Below are positions 33,631 through 40,665 of a stretch of 40,665 bases of DNA, in pieces; the stretch's first letter is position 1; each line of letters starts with the position of its first letter. Under the pieces are notes generated by a model. It did not search any database and was not told where the DNA came from. It saw only the letters and a program-made list of their open reading frames with translations. The translations under genes and the position numbers were made by a program. The stretch is from Akkermansiaceae bacterium. Lineage in GTDB: Bacteria > Verrucomicrobiota > Verrucomicrobiia > Verrucomicrobiales > Akkermansiaceae. The stretch spans positions 1-40,665 of the forward strand of contig JACKPZ010000030.1 in assembly GCA_024233135.1 (NCBI GenBank), given 5' to 3'.

Positions 33631-33656
33631 GATTTCGCGGGAAGCGCCGGTGTTCC
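33631..33656 (-). promoter_or_regulatory. Candidate autoregulated ECF promoter (site B)
   Basis: On the minus strand GGAACACC (from 33656), 16 bases after GGAAC, then AAATC (33635-33631), 15 bases before the GTG start of the sigma gene. GGAAC is the classic -35 core of ECF sigma factors, and ECF genes commonly drive themselves. Confidence 0.5.
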
Positions 33657-33678
33657 AAGGTTTTCTTCGGCCACGGGG

Positions 33679-35085
33679 TCAGGGTTTCGGCGGGACGGCC
33701 AGCGCGGGCCCCTTGTCCGGTGGCATCGAGCGGTGCCAACCGACGGCCAGCCGCGTGAGCCGCTCGACCTCGGCCTTGCGGGAATCCGCGAGGTTTTTCG
33801 TTTCTCCGGGGTCCTTGGTGAGGTGGTAGAGCTCGGGGTCCGATCCGTCGTATTCGCACAGCAGCTTCCATTCGCCATCGCGGACGGCAAGGTCGGGGAG
33901 TTCGCGCGCGGGCCCGGACGAGTCACGGTCCGGCGGACGACGCCAGAAGATCGGCTTCGTGCGTCCGGTGCCGGATTTTCCGAGCAAGGTGGCGGAAAGG
34001 TCCTCACCGTCGAGTTCTTCGCTCGGTTGAGCGCCCGCGAGGGCGAGCAGCGAGGGCGCGATGTCAAAGGCGGCGAAGACGGCGGATTCGTTCGCGCTTC
34101 CGGCCATCGATGCGTCCATCATGCCCGGCGCCCATGCGATGAGCGGCGAGCGGATGCCGCCTTCGAAGAGCATGCCCTTGGTGCCGCGGAAGGGACCGGC
34201 GGATCCAGCACCCGGCTCGGGACCGTTGTCGGAGCAAACGAGCACGACGGTGTTGCCGCGCAGTTCCGGCGAGTTGCGGATGTGGTCGAAGAGGCGGCCG
34301 AACTGCACATCCATCTCCCGCAGAACGGCGTGGTAGAGGCCTTTCTTGTTGCCCGCCCAGTGCTTGAGCGACGGGAAAAACGGCGAGTGGACGTCGTCCG
34401 GCCACAGGTTCACGTAGAACGGCTTCTTGTCCTTCACCGCCTGGTCCATGAACCCGATCGCCGGATCGATGAACCCGGTGGTGATCTCGCAGCGCGGCAT
34501 CCAGGTGTAGGGCCCGCCGAGGCGCTCGGCATCCTCCCAGATCTTGAACGGCTTCTTCTTCTGCGGCGTGCGGACGAGCGGCAGCAGCTTCGGCCCCATG
34601 CCTTCGAAGTTGGTGAGGCTCTTGTCGTAGCCGTAGTCGGTGATCGGCGGCGCTTCGTCGACGTCGCGCTGGCCGCCGAGGTGCCATTTTCCGAAGTGGC
34701 CGCAGGTGTAGCCTTGTTGTTTCAACGACTTCGCGAGCGTCGGGGCGGCCGGATCAAGCCACTGGACCATCCCCCGTCGTTTGTTGTCCTTGCGGTTGTT
34801 GAGAAACGAGGTGATGCGCCAGCGCTGCGGATACTGCCCGGTGGTGAGCGCGCAACGCGACGGGGAGCAGATCGGCGCGTTGACATAGAAGCTCTTGAAG
34901 CGGATGCCTTCGGAGGCGAAGCGGTCGATGTTCGGGGTTTCCGCCTCCTTGTTTCCGAAACACGAGAAGTCCCCCCAGCCCATGTCGTCGATGAAGACGA
35001 CGACGAAGTTCGGCTTGGGCGCGGCGGCGCTGGCGAACGGCGCGGCGAGACACGCGGCGAGCAAGGTGGCGATCAGGTGTTTCAT
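33679..35085 (-). CDS. Secreted S1-family sulfatase (N-acetylgalactosamine-6-sulfatase-like)
   Basis: A 468-residue sulfatase with a signal peptide (about residues 1-21). It has FIDDMGWGD (Asp33-Asp34), the motif C-S-P-S-R at Cys73, GKWHLGG and CSDNGPEPGAGSAG. FRGTKGMLFEGGIRSPLIAW and LYHLTKDPGETKNL fit arylsulfatase A/N-acetylgalactosamine-6-sulfatase-like members. The ATG at 35085 is used; a TTG start three codons earlier is possible but gives no better signal. It begins 5 bp after the preceding sulfatase stop and ends 63 bp before the sigma factor start. The substrate is unknown. Confidence 0.93.
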   Translation of the reverse strand: MKHLIATLLAACLAAPFASAAAPKPNFVVVFIDDMGWGDFSCFGNKEAETPNIDRFASEGIRFKSFYVNAPICSPSRCALTTGQYPQRWRITSFLNNRKDNKRRGMVQWLDPAAPTLAKSLKQQGYTCGHFGKWHLGGQRDVDEAPPITDYGYDKSLTNFEGMGPKLLPLVRTPQKKKPFKIWEDAERLGGPYTWMPRCEITTGFIDPAIGFMDQAVKDKKPFYVNLWPDDVHSPFFPSLKHWAGNKKGLYHAVLREMDVQFGRLFDHIRNSPELRGNTVVLVCSDNGPEPGAGSAGPFRGTKGMLFEGGIRSPLIAWAPGMMDASMAGSANESAVFAAFDIAPSLLALAGAQPSEELDGEDLSATLLGKSGTGRTKPIFWRRPPDRDSSGPARELPDLAVRDGEWKLLCEYDGSDPELYHLTKDPGETKNLADSRKAEVERLTRLAVGWHRSMPPDKGPALAVPPKP

Positions 35086-35090
35086 GACGT

Positions 35091-36536
35091 TCAACGGGTT
35101 TCGACGAGCACGGGTCCGGGATGATTGACCGAGGCGGCGCCGAGGTCGGCCCCGGGGAAAACGCCGCGGTGGATCTTCTTGTTGTCATCCCCCTCATGGA
35201 GTCCCTGTCGGTCGGGCGTGGGGTTCGCCGGCACGCTGTCGGCCGTTTCGGACTTCCAGCGATCGAGCAGCGCGCGCATGCCGGCGAGGGTCTCCGCGTG
35301 GGCGGGATCCTTGGCGAGATCGTGAAACTGATGGGGATCCGCGGTGACGTCGAAAAGCATCTCGGCCGGTTGAGGGACCTTGGTGAGCAGCGCCTGCGCC
35401 TCGCTGAGTTTGCCGGCTTCCGCCCATTCCCAGAGTTCCTTCGCGGCGGGGAAACGGTAGGCCGCGGATTCGCCGGAAACGTTGTGGCGCTCCGGCCACG
35501 CGTTCCAGATATAGAGGAAATCGCCGCGCCGCACCGCGCGTTCGTGGAGCTGATAGACATGCCAGTTCCGCTCGGCGAACGCGACGTCGCGCGTGAAGGC
35601 GGACGGGTCCCGCAGCACCGGAGCGAAGGAAACGCCCTGCACCGTCGCGGGTTTTTCCACGCCCGCGAGATCGAGGAAGGTGGCGGCGAAATCGATGGAC
35701 GACACAAGCGATCCGGTCCGGCCTTTGGAAACGCCGGGGCCGGTGACGAGAAGCGGCGTCTTGATGCCCGAGTCGTAGAGATACGTCTTGCAGCGCGGGA
35801 ACGGCCGGCCGTTGTCCGAGCAATAGACCACATACGTCGAGTCCGCGATGCCCTGGCGTTCGAGTTCGTCGTAGAGCAGGCCGAGCGTGTGGTCCGTGCG
35901 GCTCACCTCATGATAGTAGTTCGCCATCTCCTGACGCGTTTCCGGACCATCCGCAAGCATTGGCGGCACCGGGGACTCATCCGGTTCGTATCGCGGCGCG
36001 TCGTTGGTGAATTGGAACGGATGGTGCGCGTCGTGCGAGGCGAACCAACAGAAGAACGGTTTGTCTTTCGGGCGCTTGCGCAGGTGGCCGATCCATTTCT
36101 CGCTGCCCGCCGGTCCGCTGTCCGACGACTCGGCAAACCCGAGCGGCTTCGGTTTCGCCATGTGGTTCTTGCCGGAGATCACCGTGTGGTATCCGGCCTT
36201 GCGAAGCGCCTGGACGAAGGTCTTCTGGTCCTTCGGCAGCGGCGTGTGGAGCTCCGGCGCGCCCGTGTTGTGCGGGTAGCGTCCGGTGATGATCGAGCAC
36301 CGGCTTGGCGAACACGAGGAGATGGTTAGATAGGCGTTGCCGAAGACCAGCCCACGCGTCGCCATGCGGTTCAGGTTGGGTGTCTTGACCGCCTCGTTGC
36401 CGTAGGGACCGAGATCGTCCGGCGAAATGTCATCCGTGAGGAAGAAGATGAAATTCGGACGTTCGCCGGCGGAGCGCACCGTGGTGCAAGCAACGAAGGC
36501 GGCGAGCAGGGTGGCAACGAGGTGGAGACGGGACAT
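35091..36536 (-). CDS. Secreted heparan N-sulfatase-like S1 sulfatase
   Basis: A 481-residue sulfatase with a signal peptide (about residues 1-23). LTDDISPDDLGPYGNE (Asp35-Asp36), the motif C-S-P-S-R at Cys75 in SSCSPSRCSIITGRYPHNTGA, GKNHM in place of GKWHL, and CSDNGRPFPRCKTYLYDSG resemble the N-sulfoglucosamine sulfohydrolase branch. That branch in bacteria is not restricted to heparan. The start at 36536 follows the signal peptide; the open frame upstream lacks one. It is 5 bp before the next sulfatase gene and 25 bp after the GH127-like gene, clearly one operon. The substrate is unknown. Confidence 0.93.
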   Translation of the reverse strand: MSRLHLVATLLAAFVACTTVRSAGERPNFIFFLTDDISPDDLGPYGNEAVKTPNLNRMATRGLVFGNAYLTISSCSPSRCSIITGRYPHNTGAPELHTPLPKDQKTFVQALRKAGYHTVISGKNHMAKPKPLGFAESSDSGPAGSEKWIGHLRKRPKDKPFFCWFASHDAHHPFQFTNDAPRYEPDESPVPPMLADGPETRQEMANYYHEVSRTDHTLGLLYDELERQGIADSTYVVYCSDNGRPFPRCKTYLYDSGIKTPLLVTGPGVSKGRTGSLVSSIDFAATFLDLAGVEKPATVQGVSFAPVLRDPSAFTRDVAFAERNWHVYQLHERAVRRGDFLYIWNAWPERHNVSGESAAYRFPAAKELWEWAEAGKLSEAQALLTKVPQPAEMLFDVTADPHQFHDLAKDPAHAETLAGMRALLDRWKSETADSVPANPTPDRQGLHEGDDNKKIHRGVFPGADLGAASVNHPGPVLVETR

Positions 36537-36561
36537 GGCGGGGTTTTCGGTTGCGGAACGT

Positions 36562-38631
36562 TCAGCGCCGCGGACCGCCGAGCCATGGGAAGGCGGCGAT
36601 GCGAAGCGTGGTCGCGCCATATGGAACCAACGTGATCTCCTCGGGTTTCGCGTTTTCCGGGCGTTCCGCCGGACTGAGCGGAGGAAGCGCGGCCGAGTGA
36701 CGGTTGAGCTTCCAATCCGGAAGACGGATGCCGCGCGTCGTCATGCGGACCGGAGCGTTCTCGAGAGTCCATGGGTTGTTAGGGATCCCGTCGGAGAAAC
36801 TCACCTCGATGTTTTTGCCCGGTTGGTTGACCACCGCGGCGGGAAGCGCGTAGTTCCATGGCGATTCCGGACGGACCTCGTCGAAACCGCGGTCCGGCGC
36901 GCCGGCCGGCACTCCATCAGGCCGCGGTTTCTCCACGCGTTTGGTTTCTCCTTTCACGGCGAGAGCGTAGACGAGCGGCCCGCGTTCGATCGCCCGGGTG
37001 TTGGCGAACCAGCGGCTGGTCCGCAGCGGCATCCGCAGTCGGAGTTCGATCTTGTCGCCGTCCTTCCACTCGCGGTCGACGCGGTGCATCGTGTTCGGCT
37101 TGGGCGCGGGGAGCGCCTCGCCGTTCACCGTGAGTTCGGCGGCGGGTGTCCACTCCGGGATGCGGAGGTGCAGCGGGAAACGGACGGCGCCGTCGGTTTT
37201 CACCGTCATCGTCACGGTCTCGCGGAACGGATAGCCGCCGGCCTGCCCGAGCGTCACGGTTCTGCCGTCCGCGACCTTCGCCGTCACCGACGAGGGCGCG
37301 TAGGCGACGGCCGCGAGCCCGCCGTCTTTCGATGCCATCCACATGTGTTGCACGAACTTCGGCCAGCCCTGGTGCAGGTTGCAGGTGCAGCAGGGGTAGC
37401 CGTGGGTGAGTCCGTAGACGACCCGGTCACCATTGTCGTTGAAGAAGTCGCGGTCACCGTGATCGATGAGCACCTGGTTGGTCTGTTGGAAATACTGGCG
37501 TCCGTGGTGATCGTCGGTGCACTGGGTGGGCAGCGCGTTGAAGGCAATGCGTTCGAGCCGGTCGCCGTGCCGCGGATTTCCGGTGACCTCGAACATCTTC
37601 TCGAGCGAGAACATCATCTCGACGGCGGAGCAGAGTTCGGAGCCGCGGTCCGGCGCGTCGCCGTGCATGCCCTCGTCGCCACCGTAGAGGCCGTGCGGCT
37701 GGCCGTGGAAGGTGCGGATGTCCGCGAATGCGTTCTCGGTCGCGTCGAGATGCCTCTGCTGCTGGTCCTGCTGCCAGCGGATCGTCGGCGTCTTCATCAT
37801 CTGCGCGAGGTTCACGCAATGCAGCGCCTGTCGGTCCTGGTCCGCGCGGATCTGCACGTGATTCTGCGGTCCGGGCGAGAACCAGTCGGTCACCGGCACG
37901 GTCTGTTTGTCGATGAGGTCGCCGAGTTCCAGCAGAAACCTGTCGCCTGTGATGTTGTAGAGCCACAGCACGACCATCAGGTTGTCGCCGCCGCGCTGCG
38001 CGGCCCACCACGATCCGCTCTTCGGGTTGTTCGGGTCGTGCAGCGGCGCGCCCGGCAGTGTCTTGAGCTGATAGCGGAAATACTTCGTGAGGCAATCGAC
38101 GACTCGTTGGTCGCCGGTGGCCATATAGTGCTGCTGGAGGACCTTGAGCATCACCATCCGCGGCCACCAATCGTCGGGTTTCAGGACCTGCGCACCGTTC
38201 GGCGGTGGCTGGGTCCGCTCGGAATCCTTCATTTCCACCGGTCCGATGTACCCGTCCTCGCGCTGGTTGGCGATGGTCCATTCGATCCATCGCTGCGCTT
38301 TCTCCTGAAGTGCCTTGTCGTCCAGAATGCGCGCGAGCGGATAGAGCCCGTCGATCCAATACGGACCGCGCTCCCATGTGTCGCCATCGCCGCCGAGCCA
38401 CGCGTTGCGGTCGCCGCAGACCTCGGGGTACCACTCGTCAAGGTGGCCGGTCATGCCCGCGGCCATGCGTTCGAGCTCGTCGCGCAGCCAGGCTTCCGGG
38501 CGGATGGCTCCGAGCGGCAGCTCGGTGTATGGCTTCGCGGCGAGCGGCTCGCGGTTGAAAACCGGACCGGGCGTTTCGGCGGATGCCATAAGCGGCACAA
38601 GACAGAAGAGGGAACGGAGAGCGATGTGCAT
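36562..38631 (-). CDS. Divergent GH127-like (DUF1680-related) glycoside hydrolase, secreted
   Basis: A 689-residue protein with a signal peptide (about residues 1-18) and an (alpha/alpha)6-barrel pattern. WIDGLYPLARILDD, REDGYIGPV and MVMLKVLQQHYMATGD are followed by beta domains (HLRIPEWTPAAELTVNGE). The zinc/cysteine site of GH127 seems kept in altered form: GSELCSAVEMMFSLEKMF with Glu332 and Cys334, and PCCTCNLHQGWPKF with Cys414-Cys415 and an additional Cys417. In the other GH127 gene of this cluster the second site is CCPPN. It may belong to a relative such as GH146 or an unnumbered clade; I cannot decide. It is 22 bp downstream of the enolase-superfamily gene. Specificity is unknown. 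Confidence 0.8.
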   Translation of the reverse strand: MHIALRSLFCLVPLMASAETPGPVFNREPLAAKPYTELPLGAIRPEAWLRDELERMAAGMTGHLDEWYPEVCGDRNAWLGGDGDTWERGPYWIDGLYPLARILDDKALQEKAQRWIEWTIANQREDGYIGPVEMKDSERTQPPPNGAQVLKPDDWWPRMVMLKVLQQHYMATGDQRVVDCLTKYFRYQLKTLPGAPLHDPNNPKSGSWWAAQRGGDNLMVVLWLYNITGDRFLLELGDLIDKQTVPVTDWFSPGPQNHVQIRADQDRQALHCVNLAQMMKTPTIRWQQDQQQRHLDATENAFADIRTFHGQPHGLYGGDEGMHGDAPDRGSELCSAVEMMFSLEKMFEVTGNPRHGDRLERIAFNALPTQCTDDHHGRQYFQQTNQVLIDHGDRDFFNDNGDRVVYGLTHGYPCCTCNLHQGWPKFVQHMWMASKDGGLAAVAYAPSSVTAKVADGRTVTLGQAGGYPFRETVTMTVKTDGAVRFPLHLRIPEWTPAAELTVNGEALPAPKPNTMHRVDREWKDGDKIELRLRMPLRTSRWFANTRAIERGPLVYALAVKGETKRVEKPRPDGVPAGAPDRGFDEVRPESPWNYALPAAVVNQPGKNIEVSFSDGIPNNPWTLENAPVRMTTRGIRLPDWKLNRHSAALPPLSPAERPENAKPEEITLVPYGATTLRIAAFPWLGGPRR

Positions 38632-38653
38632 TCGGTGGGGGTGGTAGTTGATG

Positions 38654-39838
38654 TTAGACAAGAAGTTTCATGCCGAAGCCGGGTGCGTCCGACACGCGGA
38701 CCTTGCCGTCGCGGAGCGGATAGTCGCCGAAGTCGACGTCCTCGGATTCGCAGGTGACGCCCTCGATGGTGCAGCAGTTGCCGAGTCCGGCGGCGAGGTG
38801 GATGGTGTAGTTCGTCTTGAAACGATCGCCCCACGCGTGCGGGCTGGCGCTGGTGCCGAGCTTCGCGAGCCTCGGGATCAAGCCGCGCCACGGCGTGAAC
38901 CCGTGGCCGCGGGTGTCATGGAGGATCGTGTCGAGCACGCCCTCGCGGGCGAGTTCCAGGCAGTAGGCGGGATCCGGATCCGCCTCGCCATCGGCGACGA
39001 GGGTTTTCCCGAATCCGTTCCCGTGCATCCACTTCCGCAGCTTGCCGGTGGTTTCGCGGTCCTCGCGGAACGGCTCCTCGAACCAGAACAAGGGTATCTC
39101 GGACACACCTTCGAGAAACGCGATCGCGTCCTCGAGGCTGTAGGCGTCGTTCGCATCCACCAGCAACTCGACGCCGCGGTCCTTGAACGTGCGGTAAATG
39201 CGGCGGACGATGTCGATGTCCGTGGCGAGCCCCTTGTCGTGCGGATACCACTTGCCGCTGCGGCCGATCTTCACCTTGAGCTGGCGGTAGCCGTGGTCGA
39301 GATCCCACGCGCAGTTTTCGATGACCTTGTCGAGGCCCGCGGGATTGTCCGCGGGTTCGAGTTCATCGAAATAGATCATCCCGCTGTAGAGGAGGTTCTC
39401 CTTCGGGCCCTTCGCGCCGAGGAGCTGATAGACCGGCTTGTCGAGGATGACGCCGGCGAGATCGTGCAGGGCGAAGTCGAGCTCGCGGAAGACCCCCGGC
39501 AGGATGCCGCGCGACGGGTCGATCAGTTCATTGACGCGGCGACCGCGCAGCGTGGCCCGTTTCTCCGGAGGAATGCGCTGTGCCACGCCCCATCCGCTGG
39601 CGCCCTGGTCGGTGCGCAGGATGACGACGGAGATCTTGTGATGCTGGCCGTGCACGCCGAGCCGCGAATTCTTGCCGACGAGGCGCGGCCAGCGGTAGCG
39701 GACGTCCTTGAATTCGATCGACTCGATGCGGTGTTCCGCCAGCGTCGCCGCGGCGGGATCATCCGTGGCGTGGAGGCGCCCGATGCCGGCGGCGGCCGCG
39801 GCGAAACCGGTCTGATGGAGGAAGGTGCGGCGGTTCAT
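38654..39838 (-). CDS. Tat-exported enolase-superfamily enzyme (mandelate racemase/muconate lactonizing type)
   Basis: A 394-residue protein with a twin-arginine signal (NRRTFLHQTGFAAAAAG, residues 2-18). The enolase-superfamily site is present: Lys188-x-Lys190 in QLKVKIGR, metal ligands Asp228 in VDANDAY, Glu254/255 in FWFEEPF and Glu285 in VADGEAD, and His334 in ASPHAWGD as candidate base. Members abstract a proton next to a carboxylate, and many are sugar-acid dehydratases. Export is unusual for such an enzyme. It overlaps the next sulfatase gene by ATGA (39835-39838). The start at 39838 places the twin arginines at residues 3-4. It could convert a uronic or aldonic acid released from the glycan, but the reaction is inferred. 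Confidence 0.85.
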   Translation of the reverse strand: MNRRTFLHQTGFAAAAAGIGRLHATDDPAAATLAEHRIESIEFKDVRYRWPRLVGKNSRLGVHGQHHKISVVILRTDQGASGWGVAQRIPPEKRATLRGRRVNELIDPSRGILPGVFRELDFALHDLAGVILDKPVYQLLGAKGPKENLLYSGMIYFDELEPADNPAGLDKVIENCAWDLDHGYRQLKVKIGRSGKWYPHDKGLATDIDIVRRIYRTFKDRGVELLVDANDAYSLEDAIAFLEGVSEIPLFWFEEPFREDRETTGKLRKWMHGNGFGKTLVADGEADPDPAYCLELAREGVLDTILHDTRGHGFTPWRGLIPRLAKLGTSASPHAWGDRFKTNYTIHLAAGLGNCCTIEGVTCESEDVDFGDYPLRDGKVRVSDAPGFGMKLLV

Positions 39839-40665
39839 TTCACGGGTTTCAGGTTGGTCGGTTCTTCGGGCAGTTTCCAATCCTCCGGCGGCCATGCTTC
39901 CGGCAGCGGAAGCCGGGAGTGGACGGCGGGTCCGCGGAGTGTTCCGAACGAACCGAGGGATTTCCGCAGACGCTTCCGGACCGCCGGATTCGCGGCGGAA
40001 ACATCATGCTGTTCCCGGGCGTCTACGCTCAGATCGAAGAGTTGCTTTCCATGAAGTTTCCATCGTCCGGAAACGACCGTGTCGGATCCTAACAAAATGT
40101 CGCGTGGCCCGGCGTCCGCCTCACCGGCGAGCGCCGGCAACAGGTTGATCCCGTCGAGATTCTCCGGCGCTTCCGCGCCCGAAGCCGCGGCGAAGGTCGG
40201 GAGTAGATCAATATAACATGCGGGTTCTTCGAACTTGCGGCCGCCCTTGAGTTTCGCCGGCCAGCGGATCATCGCGACGACGCGGGTTCCGCCATCCCAC
40301 GTGCTGAACTTGTTGCCGCGCAGCGGTTCGTTGCTGCCGCCGTGCCGGGGATCGGCTCCATTGTCGCTGTGAAACACCACGATGGTGTCGTCCGCGCGTC
40401 CGCTGGCGGCCATTGCGTCGAGGATCTTGCCCACGTTGCGGTCGAGCCCGCGGGTCATCGCGGCGAAGGTCTGGCGAACGGTGTTGCCCTTGCCGGCCTC
40501 GCCGTAGTCCGGAGACTTCTCGCGTGTCGCGATGTCCACGGTGGTGTTGGGCGCGCGAGGTCCGTCGGAATCGAAGCCCACGGAAGCGAGATCGCCATCG
40601 GTCGCCTGGACCGGCGAGTGCGGGGCGTTGAACGCGACGAGAAGATAGAACGGTGCTTTTATTTG
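39835..40665 (-). CDS. S1-family sulfatase, N-terminus beyond window end
   Basis: The reading frame is open to the last base of the window, so only the C-terminal 276 residues or so are seen. It enters at PFYLLVAFNAPHSPVQAT, a phrase typical of sulfatases. It then has the metal motif HSDNGADPRHGGSNEPLRG, GGTRVVAMIRWPAKL and a C-terminal DLSVDAREQHDVS segment. The formylglycine cysteine lies outside the window and cannot be checked. Its stop overlaps the ATG of the enolase-superfamily gene. An in-frame GTG at 40581 is internal to the sulfatase fold and is not the start. Confidence 0.9.
   Translation of the reverse strand, partial: QIKAPFYLLVAFNAPHSPVQATDGDLASVGFDSDGPRAPNTTVDIATREKSPDYGEAGKGNTVRQTFAAMTRGLDRNVGKILDAMAASGRADDTIVVFHSDNGADPRHGGSNEPLRGNKFSTWDGGTRVVAMIRWPAKLKGGRKFEEPACYIDLLPTFAAASGAEAPENLDGINLLPALAGEADAGPRDILLGSDTVVSGRWKLHGKQLFDLSVDAREQHDVSAANPAVRKRLRKSLGSFGTLRGPAVHSRLPLPEAWPPEDWKLPEEPTNLKPVK

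Noticed and set aside
36427..38757. Long plus-strand open frame of 776 codons opposite the GH127-like gene
   Set aside because: It lies antisense to a gene with signal peptide and family motifs, and its translation is arginine-, valine- and histidine-rich with no recognisable domain. It is a by-product of G+C-rich codon usage.
12111..40665. Repeated similar segments among sulfatase genes as a sign of mobile repeats
   Set aside because: The similarity lies in conserved protein motifs of one family (DD, C-x-P-x-R, GGT-x-P) and not in extended DNA identity; no terminal inverted repeats or transposase seen.
1..40665. CRISPR array, tRNA or rRNA genes
   Set aside because: No regularly spaced repeats and no cloverleaf or rRNA-like sequence were recognised in the short intergenic gaps.

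Overview
The window is high-G+C bacterial DNA, almost fully coding, with no intergenic stretch over 300 bases. It looks like a Verrucomicrobiota or closely related PVC bacterium. Four things point there: a paired DUF1800/DUF1501 secretion-type locus, many secreted S1-family sulfatases, an ECF sigma factor translationally coupled to a FecR-like anti-sigma protein of the type common in Planctomycetes and Verrucomicrobia, and a secreted trypsin-like protease with a C-terminal module typical of secreted verrucomicrobial proteins. This assignment is an inference from gene content, not from a marker gene. No tRNA, rRNA, CRISPR array, insertion sequence or transposase was seen.

Layout, left arm (1-12.1 kb). 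A truncated DUF1800 gene, a Tat-exported DUF1501 gene and a small membrane-anchored protein run on the plus strand (3-3161). They converge on a serine protease and a stand-alone sulfatase on the minus strand (3171-6243). A divergent 105-bp gap then starts a plus-strand run: a small helical protein overlapping a nucleotidyltransferase-fold protein (6349-7190), a rhomboid protease, a TPR protein, nucleoside diphosphate kinase (ndk) with a clear terminator, an unknown protein and a cardiolipin synthase (ends 12098). This arm is mostly housekeeping or chromosomal backbone.

Layout, right arm (12.1-40.7 kb). Every gene is on the minus strand for 28.5 kb, with gaps of 4 to about 200 bp and several ATGA overlaps. 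It holds ten sulfatases (one cut by the window edge) and five glycoside hydrolases or hydrolase-like proteins: a putative TIM-barrel hydrolase, a GH127 with a C-terminal discoidin-like domain, a GH5-like cellulase-fold enzyme, a GH2-GH43 fusion and a second, divergent GH127-like protein. It also holds a Tat-exported enolase-superfamily enzyme and, in the middle, the ECF sigma/FecR pair. Nearly all enzymes have signal peptides. The set reads as a dedicated locus for a sulfated, branched polysaccharide: sulfatases would remove sulfate esters, GH2/GH43/GH127/GH5-type enzymes would cut the chain and side groups, and the enolase-superfamily enzyme would act on a released sugar acid. No SusC/SusD pair, transporter or formylglycine-generating enzyme is present, so uptake and sulfatase maturation must be encoded elsewhere. 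The substrate cannot be fixed from sequence; a sulfated arabinose- or galactose-containing glycan is only a guess.

The most interesting observation is a shared promoter-like element, RRAACACC followed about 13 bases later by AAATC. It lies just upstream of the sigma factor gene and of a sulfatase gene inside the cluster, with a looser copy upstream of the TIM-barrel hydrolase. This suggests the embedded ECF sigma factor may drive itself and parts of the cluster. Other points worth a look are the GH2-GH43 fusion, the sulfatase pair with a changed metal-site motif, the lysine-rich sulfatase tails, and an enriched TTGTTAGG octamer that accounts for the rare TTA leucine codons.
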